Positions 53,519 through 62,339 of a DNA stretch of 64,000 nt are shown here, piece after piece. A model generated the notes under the pieces. The model was not told the origin of the DNA. It saw nothing but the letters and a program-made list of their open reading frames with translations, and did no database searches. Position 1 is the stretch's first letter. Each line of letters begins with the position of its first letter. The DNA is taken from NCBI GenBank assembly GCA_902362455.1, contig CABIWJ010000001.1:124001-188000 (forward strand), read 5' to 3'. This DNA comes from Eubacteriaceae bacterium (lineage in GTDB: Bacteria; Bacillota; Clostridia; Lachnospirales; Lachnospiraceae). Position numbers and translations under genes: made by a program.

Positions 53519-53650
53519 GAGCGACTTGTCGCGAAGAGGCGATGAGAAATCCGCGCAGGCGATTTCTCATCTGCCATAAAGTCTATTTGTTTTCGCTCCG
53601 AAACAAATAGCTGTGTGAAAAATTGCCATATCAATTCGATTTTTCACACT
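53519..53650 (-). repeat. Multi-hairpin repeat element, copy F
   Basis: Read on minus: hairpin 1 GTGTGAAAAAT against ATTTTTCACAC, hairpin 2 CTATTTGTTT against AAACAAATAG, hairpin 3 GATGAGAAAT against ATTTCTCATC, then GCGACAAGTCGC. The perfect 12-bp direct repeat ATCCTCGTTTCT flanks it (53507-53518 and 53651-53662). The inner copy, as GAGGAT on minus, is the ribosome binding site of the response regulator. Confidence 0.85.
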
Positions 53651-53667
53651 ATCCTCGTTTCTTGGTT

Positions 53668-56043
53668 CTATTTCTTAAATGTAGCTATAGTGACTCCGGC
53701 ATCGCCCTCGCCATATTCAGCTATATGAAATTCGCTTATATATTTACATTTCTTCAAATGCTGTTGAACTGCATTTCTTAAGGCTCCGGTGCCTTTACCA
53801 TGTACAATTCGTACACTTGGGAGATGTGACAGATATGCATCATCTAAGTATTTATCAAGGGTAACAATTGCTTCATCAACTGTCATACCAAGTAACTTGA
53901 TTTCAGTTGATATAGAATAAGATTTAGCCATCTTAATCTTTGAAGCACTTGTATGTGTGGTCTTATTACCGATAACAGGTGCATCTTCAAGGATAATCAG
54001 GTCTGAAATATTTACCTTTGAACAAAGTATACCCATTTGTACGGTTAAATCACCTTTGGCATTAGGAAGTGTGTGTACAGTTCCCTCGACATTCATACTC
54101 AGAACCTTTACGCGGTCACCGATTTTGAAATCTTTTGGTGAATATTTCTTATGAGGTGTACTGCTCTTCTTGATTGCAAGCTTTTCGCTTGTCTTATCAA
54201 GTCTTTCTCTTGCCTTTCTTCTGGAATTCTCTAAATCTTTTGTATTACCTGATTTAGATGCTTTATTGATATCTTTGATGGTCTGGTCTGCAAATTCTTT
54301 CGCTTCCCTAAGAATTTTAGCTGCTTCTTCGTTAGCATTTCGTAAAATGCTTTCCCGTCTGTCATCAAGATGTTCCTGTTTTTTCTCAAGCTGTTTCTTA
54401 AGAGCTTCAATTTCATTCTTATACTGTTCAATTTCTGAACGTTCATTTTCAATAACTAACTTACTGTTCTCTAAATCAGAGATGATATCTTCAAAGGCCA
54501 CATTTTCTTCATCAATACGCTTCTTGGCATCATCGATAATATAATCAGGCAGTCCTAATTTAGATGAAATTGCAAATGCGTTACTCTTACCGGGAACTCC
54601 GATAAGTAAACGGTAAGTAGGCTGTAAAGTTTCAAGACTGAATTCACAGCTTGCATTCTCAACTCCCGGAGTAGTGAGCGCAAATACTTTAAGTTCGCTG
54701 TAATGCGTGGTAGCCATTGTTCTAACCTTCATATTGTGGAGAAAAGAAAGTACAGAGGTTGCAAGTGCAGCACCCTCGACCGGATCGGTTCCTGCTCCAA
54801 GTTCATCGAAGAGGACAAGCGACTCACTGTCAGCATCATTAAGTATCTGTACAATATTCTTCATATGCGATGAAAATGTACTCAGACTCTGTTCAATACT
54901 TTGTTCATCTCCAATATCGGCATATACCTCCTTAAATAGTGATAGACTGGAGCCATCATATGCAGGAATGTGAAGTCCTGCCTGCCCCATAAGAGTAAGC
55001 AGTCCGACTGTCTTAAGTGAAACTGTTTTACCACCTGTGTTAGGACCTGTTACAATCAGCAGGTCAAAATCTTTACCAAGATATATATTAATTGGAACAA
55101 CTTTATCCTTATTTATAAGAGGATGGCGTCCCTCTTTTATATTAATATATCCGTCAGTATTAAATACCGGCTCACTGCCTTTTATAGATTTAGAATACAG
55201 AGCCTTTGCAAATATCATATCGAGTTTAACAAGCATACGGTAATTACATTCTAATTCTGAAATATGTTCTGCACAACTAACTGACAGGTTTGACAGAATA
55301 ACTTCTATCTCGTCATTTTCCTTAAGACTTAATTCCTTAAGTTCATTATTCAATTTGACGACAGCCATAGGTTCGACAAATATTGTAGAACCGGTCTGTG
55401 ACTGGTCGTGAATAAGTCCTGGCACCTGACTTCTGTATTCCTGCTTAACAGGGATACAATATCGTCCATTTCGCATAGTTATTACATTATCCTGCAAATA
55501 TGTCCTGGTTGTCTGCGAATTAACCAGATTATTAAGCTGTGTGTGAATCTGCTCATTTGCCTGCTTCATATGTCTCCTGATACTTTTCAAAGCAGGACTT
55601 GCATCGTCACTTATCTCTTCTTCAGAAATAATACATCTGTTTATCTCAGTATTAAGAGGGGTAAGTGGCTCTAATGCCTCAAACATATAGTCAATCGAAT
55701 CCTTTTTAGCAGATTCCTCACGCCTTGAAAATGATTTGGCACGCGAAGTAACCTTTAGTACGCTGCTTATATTTAGAAGTTCGCCAATGCCTAAAGTGCC
55801 ACCAATCTCTAAGCGTTTAAGAGATTCTAAAATGTTTCTTGTGCCTGAAAATGAAAGATTGCCTGAGCGAAGAACTCTTACTAATGCATCTGATGTCTCA
55901 GTCTGCGCTGTTCTTATATCGTCAATGTTATCCATTGGAACAATATTTCTGCACAACTCTAATCCACCCTCACAGGTTGCAAATTCTGAAAGTGTTGCAA
56001 TTATCTTATCAAATTCAAGCGTTTTTAATGCTTTTTTATTCAT
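53668..56043 (-). CDS. mutS2: Endonuclease MutS2 / ribosome-collision ATPase
   Basis: A 791-residue MutS2. The N-terminal core and clamp (about 1-300) lead to the ATPase: Walker A VTGPNTGGKT (about 330-339), SLFKEVYADIGDEQSIEQSL in shortened form, and Walker B LVLFDELGAGTDP. A long coiled coil (about 515-640) and a KOW-like segment follow. The C-terminal Smr domain (about 715-791) has the VRIVHGKGTGALR nuclease motif. In Bacillus it rescues collided ribosomes; it is also linked to suppression of recombination. The only AAAGGAG is about 29 nt before the ATG, unusually far. Confidence 0.95.
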   Translation of the reverse strand: MNKKALKTLEFDKIIATLSEFATCEGGLELCRNIVPMDNIDDIRTAQTETSDALVRVLRSGNLSFSGTRNILESLKRLEIGGTLGIGELLNISSVLKVTSRAKSFSRREESAKKDSIDYMFEALEPLTPLNTEINRCIISEEEISDDASPALKSIRRHMKQANEQIHTQLNNLVNSQTTRTYLQDNVITMRNGRYCIPVKQEYRSQVPGLIHDQSQTGSTIFVEPMAVVKLNNELKELSLKENDEIEVILSNLSVSCAEHISELECNYRMLVKLDMIFAKALYSKSIKGSEPVFNTDGYINIKEGRHPLINKDKVVPINIYLGKDFDLLIVTGPNTGGKTVSLKTVGLLTLMGQAGLHIPAYDGSSLSLFKEVYADIGDEQSIEQSLSTFSSHMKNIVQILNDADSESLVLFDELGAGTDPVEGAALATSVLSFLHNMKVRTMATTHYSELKVFALTTPGVENASCEFSLETLQPTYRLLIGVPGKSNAFAISSKLGLPDYIIDDAKKRIDEENVAFEDIISDLENSKLVIENERSEIEQYKNEIEALKKQLEKKQEHLDDRRESILRNANEEAAKILREAKEFADQTIKDINKASKSGNTKDLENSRRKARERLDKTSEKLAIKKSSTPHKKYSPKDFKIGDRVKVLSMNVEGTVHTLPNAKGDLTVQMGILCSKVNISDLIILEDAPVIGNKTTHTSASKIKMAKSYSISTEIKLLGMTVDEAIVTLDKYLDDAYLSHLPSVRIVHGKGTGALRNAVQQHLKKCKYISEFHIAEYGEGDAGVTIATFKK

Positions 56044-56354
56044 CTATCTATAAATAATATCCGTTAAAAATACGAATAAACTCCTTTCTGGGTAATATAA
56101 AATCCGGCTGAGTTATGTTTACATTTACATGGCCTGATGTTTATTTACATTCTCTTAGTATATAATTTTACTCCAAAACAGCTAATATATCAATGAAAAG
56201 AATATTTATAGCTTTGTCATAAATTGTTCATATTATTTTCTTATTATAAAGTATATGACTTGTGATGTGATTTGAAAGATTCGGGTGACAGAATAGCCAA
56301 ATCAGGATAAAAATCAGGATAAATATAATATACTGATAAGACATAGAGGTATCA
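56044..56354. promoter_or_regulatory. Divergent region between mutS2 and the HtrA-like gene
   Basis: AT-rich. A 12-bp tandem repeat AATCAGGATAAA (56300-56311 and 56312-56323) directly precedes TATAAT (56324-56329), which has no clear -35 box; an activator may bind the repeats. On the minus side the mutS2 start lies far from its nearest ribosome binding site. No other gene is seen. Confidence 0.4.
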
Positions 56355-57683
56355 ATGAGCGAGAAAGACTTAAAAAATTTTGAGAAAAATGAAATTGCAA
56401 GAAATACTGACAAGGTAAACCGTAAATCCAGCATTAATTATAGAGACAGTATACATAAACCAGGAGATAATAATGCACATATGGGTAATGACAACGAAGG
56501 CGAATTTAAGTTTGTAAATGAAAAAGTAGTAAATAATAAGAGACTTACATTGGGAAAATTGTTACTTTTTCTTGTTATGTGTGGAATTATTATGGGAGCT
56601 GTTGCGTGTATGGTGTTCGTGTTTATGAAACCATATCTTAATAAAATGAGTGATGATAAAAAAAGTACAGAAGAAATAAATGATTCAAAGGTGACAGAGA
56701 GTAATTCTACGACAGAAGAGACTAGTCCTGTAGAGACCACCAAGACGATAGAAGAAAGACTTAAGAATATGGGTAATTCTGTCGTAACACTCTGTGTAAA
56801 TGAAGAAGATGAATGGGAAAACGTAGAGCAGAATAATGTCAATTACGGAAGTGGACTTATTACTGTGTTAAATGATAAGATAAGAATACTTACAACATAT
56901 GATTTCATTAAGGATAACAGGGAAGTAACGGTATACTTAGGAAACAGAGGATATAAAGGAATGGTAGACCATGTGAGTGAGAAATATGGTCTTGCAACGG
57001 TAATTATTAATACGGCTGATGTTAAAGATGAAGATAAAGAGACACTTTCGGCAGCAGAGTATAATCCGGATAATGAGATAGAAGCAGGAGAAGAGATTAC
57101 ATTTATGGGAAATCCATATGGAAAAGAAAAATTTATTGTCAAGGGTTCATTGACTTCTGTTGGAAATACATATAATATAGTGGATACGGAACTTGAAATT
57201 ATGGCAACAGATATTTCTACGACCGGTTTTATGAATGGTTTCGCATTTGACAACTATGGCAATGTTATCGGAATGGTAAATAATGAATTAAATGGCAACA
57301 GTATCGGTGAAAATGTTGTCTCTGTTATATCATTTAAAAGAATTGCAATATACGTTAATAAAATTATGTCTAATAAGACAATTACATACCTGGGTATTCA
57401 TGGCAAACAGGTAACAGATGATGTTATCGAGAATATTGACAAGGATATGCCTTATGGAATATATATATCAAATACTGAAGAAAAATCACCGGCTTATACA
57501 GCAGGTGTGATGAATGGTGATATATTAACAGAATTCAATGGTACGAAAGTGTCAGATTTCAAGACATTTACATCAATTCTGCAGAAATGCCAGGTTGGAG
57601 ATGAGGTTACCATTAAGGTAATGAGAAAAGGCAAAGACGGTTATAAGGAGATAAGATATACAGTTCAAATTGATAGTATATAA
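56355..57683 (+). CDS. HtrA-like membrane protein with degenerate trypsin domain and PDZ
   Basis: A 442-residue protein: charged cytoplasmic N-terminus (about 1-70), one membrane helix (about 73-95), an acidic Ser/Thr linker, a trypsin-like domain (about 140-335) and a C-terminal PDZ (about 345-435; PAYTAGVMNGDILTEFNGTKV). The fold matches HtrA/DegP, but the triad is gone: the His of TNNHV is Tyr in LTTYDFI, the DLAVL Asp is Gly in YGLATVII, and GNSGGP is GFMNGFA. It should therefore be a pseudoprotease, perhaps a binding or sensor protein. Alignment is by eye. Confidence 0.8.
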   Translation: MSEKDLKNFEKNEIARNTDKVNRKSSINYRDSIHKPGDNNAHMGNDNEGEFKFVNEKVVNNKRLTLGKLLLFLVMCGIIMGAVACMVFVFMKPYLNKMSDDKKSTEEINDSKVTESNSTTEETSPVETTKTIEERLKNMGNSVVTLCVNEEDEWENVEQNNVNYGSGLITVLNDKIRILTTYDFIKDNREVTVYLGNRGYKGMVDHVSEKYGLATVIINTADVKDEDKETLSAAEYNPDNEIEAGEEITFMGNPYGKEKFIVKGSLTSVGNTYNIVDTELEIMATDISTTGFMNGFAFDNYGNVIGMVNNELNGNSIGENVVSVISFKRIAIYVNKIMSNKTITYLGIHGKQVTDDVIENIDKDMPYGIYISNTEEKSPAYTAGVMNGDILTEFNGTKVSDFKTFTSILQKCQVGDEVTIKVMRKGKDGYKEIRYTVQIDSI

Positions 57684-57707
57684 GTTGATTTTAGAAAGAG
57701 GTAAAAT

Positions 57708-58658
57708 ATGAAATATATAGAGACATTAAGAGATGGAGAGTCAGTAAGAGGAATCTATTTATGTAAGCAGAGAAGCTCTGCAATGACTAAGAATGGCAAG
57801 CCTTATGATAATGTAATATTACAGGATAAAACAGGCACAATAGATGGAAAAATATGGGATCCACATTCAATGGGAATAAATGAATTTGAAGCACTAGATT
57901 ATGTAGACATTAACGCAGATGTAACTACATTTAACGGGGCATTACAGTTGAATATAAAAGGTGCAAGAGTGGCAGATGAGGGAGAATATAAGCCTGCGGA
58001 TTACCTTCCTTGCAGCACTAAAGATATAGATGCAATGTATGCAAATGTAATGGAATATGTTAATTCAGTTAAGAATCAGTATCTTAATGCATTACTTAAT
58101 GCATTTTTCGTAGATGATAAGGAATTTATCGATGAATTCAAAGGTCATTCAGCAGCTAAAACTATTCATCATGGTTTTATCGGAGGCTTGTTAGAACATT
58201 CGTTATCTGTAACAAATATGTGTAACTATTTTGCAAAAGCATATCCTGTTTTAAACAGAGATTTACTTATTACAGCAGCATTACTTCATGACATTGGTAA
58301 AGTTAAGGAATTATCATCATTTCCAAAGAATGACTACACAGATTATGGACAGTTACTTGGTCATATCGTAATCGGATGTGAAATGGTTAGTGATAAAGTC
58401 AGAGAGATTCCGGGATTCCCAGAGAAATTAGCAAGAGAGGTTAAACATTGCATAGTTGCTCATCATGGCGAATTAGAATATGGTTCTCCAAAGAAACCTG
58501 CTTTACCTGAGGCATTTGCAATTAATTTAGCTGATAATGCAGATGCGAAGTTAGAAACAATATCTGAGATTTTACTTGGAGGCAGACCACAGGACGGCTC
58601 AGAGTGGTATGGCTTCAATAGAGCATTGGATTCAAATATAAGAAAAGCAGATTTGTAA
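57708..58658 (+). CDS. YhaM-family 3'-5' exoribonuclease (OB + HD)
   Basis: A 316-residue cytoplasmic nuclease. The N-terminal OB fold (about 1-110; NVILQDKTGTIDGKIWDP) is followed by an HD domain (about 150-300) with HHGFIGGLLEHSLSV, LLHDIGKVKEL and HHGELEYG metal ligands. YhaM proteins degrade RNA and single-stranded DNA from the 3' end. It begins 24 bp after the HtrA-like gene. The C-terminus (RALDSNIRKADL) is typical. Confidence 0.92.
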   Translation: MKYIETLRDGESVRGIYLCKQRSSAMTKNGKPYDNVILQDKTGTIDGKIWDPHSMGINEFEALDYVDINADVTTFNGALQLNIKGARVADEGEYKPADYLPCSTKDIDAMYANVMEYVNSVKNQYLNALLNAFFVDDKEFIDEFKGHSAAKTIHHGFIGGLLEHSLSVTNMCNYFAKAYPVLNRDLLITAALLHDIGKVKELSSFPKNDYTDYGQLLGHIVIGCEMVSDKVREIPGFPEKLAREVKHCIVAHHGELEYGSPKKPALPEAFAINLADNADAKLETISEILLGGRPQDGSEWYGFNRALDSNIRKADL

Positions 58659-58794
58659 GAAAAATAAATGTGTCGCAGGCATTGCATTCGGCTTTTTACA
58701 TATATTTTTGCATAATATGTAGAAATAGTAGAAAGTGAAATTCAGCTTGCGATTCTTACGATATAGAAGCCTTAGGAATGGAGAATATGTGAAG

Positions 58795-60207
58795 ATGTGT
58801 AATGAAAATAAAGTGCAGGAGACTTTGACTCCACATACATATAAGAAGAATGAAGAGTATACTGTTGAGATAGAAGATGTTGGAACAGGTGGCGAGGGAA
58901 TTGCTAAAATTGATGGTTATACATTATTTGTAAAAGATGCAGTAAGAGGCGATGTATGTCGTGTAAGAATTACTAAAGCCCATGATAATTTCGCATTTAC
59001 TAAATTAATGGAGGTAATCGAACCATCTCCACATCGTGTTACACCTGTCTGTCCAGTTGCCAGAAGATGTGGTGGTTGTAAGATAATGGCAGCAGATTAC
59101 AGCGAGCAGCTCAGGTTCAAAGAGAATAAAGTAAAGACTAATATAGAGAAAATCGGCAAGGTTACAGATTTCACCATTTATCCTATTATTGGAATGGAGA
59201 CACCATATCATTATCGTAATAAGGCGCAGTTTCCTATTGGTTTAAATGATAAAGGCGAGTTAGTATCTGGCTTTTATGCCGGAAGAACTCACGTTATCAT
59301 TGAAAATGAAAAGTGTTACCTTGGTGTCGAAGAAAATGAAGAAATTCTTAGAATTATCAAGGAATTTATGGCAGAGAAAAATATTGCACCATATGACGAA
59401 GTGACACTAAAAGGTCTAATTCGTTATGTTATGATTCGAAAAGCTTTTGTAACGGGCGAAATAATGGTGTGCATTATCATTAATGGAAATAAGATTCCTG
59501 CCCAGGAGGAGTTAGCCGAAAGGTTATCGAAAGTCAAGGGAATGACAAGCATTTCACTAAGTATAAACCTATGTAATACGAATGTAATTATGGGCAAGGT
59601 TATGGAGAACATCTATGGACGAAAATATATAGTCGACTATATTAAAGATATCAAATTCAACATTTCGCCAAAGTCATTCTTCCAGGTCAATCCTGTCCAG
59701 ACAGAAAAGTTATATGAAACAGCATTAGAATATGCCGGGCTTACCGGGAATGAAACAGTATGGGACTTATATTGTGGAATCGGAACAATCTCGCTATTCT
59801 TAGCACGTTCAGCTAAAAAGGTCTACGGTGTCGAAATTATCTCTGATGCTATTCGTGATGCAAGAAATAATGCAAAAATGAATAACATTACTAATGCAGA
59901 ATTCTTTGTCGGCAAAGCTGAAGAGGTGCTTCCTGAATATTATGCAAAACATGGTGGTTACGCAGATGTTATCGTAGTAGACCCACCAAGAAAAGGCTGC
60001 GACACAGCATTGCTTGATACGGTCATAAAGATGCAGCCTGAGAAGATGGTGTATGTAAGTTGTGACAGCGCAACGCTTGCAAGAGATATAAGATATATGA
60101 CAGAACACGGGTATGAACTTAAGAAAGTACAGCCGGTGGATATGTTTCCACACACGGAACATGTGGAGACGGTAGTTCTTTTGTCCAAACAAAAACTGGA
60201 TGAATAG
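58795..60207 (+). CDS. rlmD: 23S rRNA (uracil-5-)-methyltransferase, RlmD/RlmCD type
   Basis: A 470-residue SAM-dependent methyltransferase for uridine C5. The N-terminal TRAM domain (about 15-75; GTGGEGIAKIDGYTLFVKDA) precedes a cysteine set for a 4Fe-4S cluster (CPVARRCGGC). The SAM site is DLYCGIGTISLFLA, and YVSCDSATLARD contains the catalytic Cys. Gram-positive homologues may modify both U747 and U1939. The start is uncertain: GTG 58789 (GGAG 5 nt upstream) or ATG 58795. Confidence 0.88.
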   Translation: MCNENKVQETLTPHTYKKNEEYTVEIEDVGTGGEGIAKIDGYTLFVKDAVRGDVCRVRITKAHDNFAFTKLMEVIEPSPHRVTPVCPVARRCGGCKIMAADYSEQLRFKENKVKTNIEKIGKVTDFTIYPIIGMETPYHYRNKAQFPIGLNDKGELVSGFYAGRTHVIIENEKCYLGVEENEEILRIIKEFMAEKNIAPYDEVTLKGLIRYVMIRKAFVTGEIMVCIIINGNKIPAQEELAERLSKVKGMTSISLSINLCNTNVIMGKVMENIYGRKYIVDYIKDIKFNISPKSFFQVNPVQTEKLYETALEYAGLTGNETVWDLYCGIGTISLFLARSAKKVYGVEIISDAIRDARNNAKMNNITNAEFFVGKAEEVLPEYYAKHGGYADVIVVDPPRKGCDTALLDTVIKMQPEKMVYVSCDSATLARDIRYMTEHGYELKKVQPVDMFPHTEHVETVVLLSKQKLDE

Positions 60208-60231
60208 TTAATAAAGAGAGGTGCATATGCT

Positions 60232-60921
60232 ATGCCAGGTATACTTGTGGTTGAAGATGATGAAAATTTAAACCGTGGAATTACATTCTCACTGAAAAAA
60301 TCCGGATATGAGGTTTTTTCAGCAGAATCAGTGAAAAAAGCGAAAAGAATTGCAAGTGATAATAATGTGGATGTTACCATTTGTGATGTGAATCTTCCGG
60401 ATGGGAATGGACTGGAATTTGTAAGGTGGATGAGATGCAATTATAATACATACATTATCTGCCTTACAGCACTAGATCAGGAGATGGATCAGGTTATGGG
60501 ATATGAAGCAGGGGCAGATGATTATATTACAAAGCCGTTTAGTCTTTCGGTACTTCTTTTGAAAATAGAAGCACATTTCCGCCGCAGACAGGAGAAAACG
60601 GAAGCCGGAAAGATGATTTCGGGAGATATCGTATTTATCGCAGGAGAAATGAAAGTCCTGATAAAGAGTCGTGAAATCAGTCTGACAAAAACGGAGTTGA
60701 AAATGCTGACTTTTTTTCTTCAGAATCCGAAACAGATTCTTTCAAAAACACAAATATTGGAAAATGTGTTTGATCTGGAAGGGGATTTTGTGGATGAAAA
60801 TACAATCGCTGTCAATATCAGAAGACTCCGTGAGAAAATCGAAGATAATCCGGCTGCACCGGTCTATATAAAGAATATCAGAGGTCTTGGGTATATATGG
60901 AATCAGGAGGTAAGGCAGTGA
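60232..60921 (+). CDS. OmpR-family response regulator of an ABC-transporter module
   Basis: A 229-residue regulator with VVEDD, phospho-Asp in TICDVNLPDG, ITKPFSLSVL and a winged helix ending VNIRRLREKIEDN. Such regulators next to a kinase and an ABC transporter with an FtsX-like permease usually respond to cell-envelope peptides. Its stop overlaps the kinase start (GTGA). Base and codon use change here: more CTG, CCG and GGA codons than upstream genes. No promoter is visible in the 24-bp gap after rlmD. Confidence 0.93.
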   Translation: MPGILVVEDDENLNRGITFSLKKSGYEVFSAESVKKAKRIASDNNVDVTICDVNLPDGNGLEFVRWMRCNYNTYIICLTALDQEMDQVMGYEAGADDYITKPFSLSVLLLKIEAHFRRRQEKTEAGKMISGDIVFIAGEMKVLIKSREISLTKTELKMLTFFLQNPKQILSKTQILENVFDLEGDFVDENTIAVNIRRLREKIEDNPAAPVYIKNIRGLGYIWNQEVRQ

Positions 60922-62162
60922 CAAAGAGATATCGCAAGAAGATTACAGTAGTGCTCTCCTTGGTATTACCTGTCATATTATTGTTTGCAATATTAAATTG
61001 CTTTACCACGTATGTGTTTTATGAAGATTATAAATATAAAATGAATCTTATGACAGAGATTGCTGCAAAGGAAGAATTTTCCGGGCTGGATGCTGTTTCG
61101 GAATTGTTTAAGGATAAGGATATTGAAACTAACGAACAGGGAAGGCGATTATTGGAGCAATATGGATACTGGGGGAATAAAGGGAATGCATTTTATTCGC
61201 AATTCCGGCATCAGGTTATGGTGACCGGTGCTGTAAGCACTGTGATATGCGTGCTTCTTTTGACTTTTTTACTTTATTGGAAGAAAAAAGAAGATGCGTG
61301 TCATCAGAAAATTTTAGACCAGTTGGAAGAAATTCTAATCAGATTCCGTGAAAATAAATTTGATGATTTACTGAAAACGGAAAATCATGCAGAACTGGAA
61401 AAATTGAATGACCAGCTTGAAGCAATCGGACATCATATTCAGTTGATAAAGGAAGAAGCAAGGGCAGAAAAGGAGAACACGAAAGAAATGGTTTCTGATA
61501 TTTCTCACCAGTTAAAGACACCGGTTGCAGCTTTGGATACATGTTTTAATGTGCTGATGCAGAATGACTTAAGTGCCACAGAACAGGAGGAGTTTTGTAT
61601 CCGTTGTCGGAGTGCTCTGGATGGACTGGAGACATTATTGCAGTCGCTTCTTGAAATATCCAAGATGGAAACTGGACTGATTCAGATTAATAAGAAAAAA
61701 CTTCCGCTTATGGATACTGTCATATCTGCTGTGAACCGCACTTATCCTAAAGCGGATGAGAAAGAAATTGAATTCGTTTTTGACTATGAAAAAGAGCTGG
61801 AAGCATGCACGATTATGCAGGATAAAAGGTGGCTTGGTGAAGCTGTGATCAACGTTCTGGATAATGCGGTCAAGTACAGTCCGGGTGGTTCAAAAATATT
61901 TATCCGGTTACAAAAAAGAAACGATCTTGTAAGAATGGAAATTGAGGATCAGGGAATTGGTATTCCGCAGAATGAGTATCACAAAATTTTTCAACGATTT
62001 TACCGAGGAAGTTCCAAGGAGGTTATGGAAAAGAGTGGTACAGGAATCGGACTTTTTCTATCGAGAGAAATTATCGAAAAACACGGAGGTACGATTACGG
62101 TAACCTCACGCAAAAAGAAAAAAGGAAGCATGTTTGTGATTCAATTACCATATGTTGGTTAA
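60918..62162 (+). CDS. Sensor histidine kinase of an ABC-transporter module
   Basis: A 414-residue kinase: helix 1 (about 9-31), an 70-residue extracytoplasmic loop, helix 2 (about 102-122), a linker coiled coil, HisKA with phospho-His in MVSDISHQLKTPVAAL (about residue 200), and ATPase motifs NVLDNAVKYSPGG, IEDQGIGIPQNE and KSGTGIGLFLSREI. The start is GTG 60918 behind AGGAGGTAAGG, overlapping the regulator stop by four bases; the ATG at 60897 lies before that site. Confidence 0.93.
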   Translation: MTKRYRKKITVVLSLVLPVILLFAILNCFTTYVFYEDYKYKMNLMTEIAAKEEFSGLDAVSELFKDKDIETNEQGRRLLEQYGYWGNKGNAFYSQFRHQVMVTGAVSTVICVLLLTFLLYWKKKEDACHQKILDQLEEILIRFRENKFDDLLKTENHAELEKLNDQLEAIGHHIQLIKEEARAEKENTKEMVSDISHQLKTPVAALDTCFNVLMQNDLSATEQEEFCIRCRSALDGLETLLQSLLEISKMETGLIQINKKKLPLMDTVISAVNRTYPKADEKEIEFVFDYEKELEACTIMQDKRWLGEAVINVLDNAVKYSPGGSKIFIRLQKRNDLVRMEIEDQGIGIPQNEYHKIFQRFYRGSSKEVMEKSGTGIGLFLSREIIEKHGGTITVTSRKKKKGSMFVIQLPYVG

Positions 62163-62171
62163 ATTTTAAAT

Positions 62172-62214
62172 GAGCAGAAATCTTACAATTCTGTAAGGCT
62201 TCTGCTCGTTTTTT
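62172..62214 (+). terminator. Terminator after the kinase gene
   Basis: GAGCAGAA (62172-62179) pairs with TTCTGCTC (62200-62207), with an inner CTTACA/TGTAAG stem, then TTTTTT. The ABC genes are therefore probably a separate transcript. Confidence 0.85.
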
Positions 62215-62290
62215 GAAAGTGAAATGAAAGATTATCCTGATACAATTTGGATGTAGGTTGAAAAATGACCAAATATATAAACAGGCAAAG

Positions 62291-62315
62291 AAAGCGTGCT
62301 GAAAAGGTACGCTTT
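62291..62315 (+). other. Leader hairpin before the ABC ATPase gene
   Basis: AAAGCGTGC (62291-62299), loop TGAAAAG and GTACGCTTT (62307-62315): nine base pairs with one wobble, ending 12 nt before the AAAAGGAGG ribosome binding site. It may influence translation or transcript stability. Confidence 0.45.
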
Positions 62316-62339
62316 ACAGAATTGAAAAGGAGGCAACAC

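Noticed and set aside
6523-53650. CRISPR array or REP-type cluster
   Set aside because: The repeated elements are single, tens of kb apart, without spacers or cas genes; they are dispersed hairpin elements.
53957-56057. Many plus-strand frames opposite mutS2
   Set aside because: They are antisense shadows of a clear 791-residue gene, lacking ribosome binding sites and domains.
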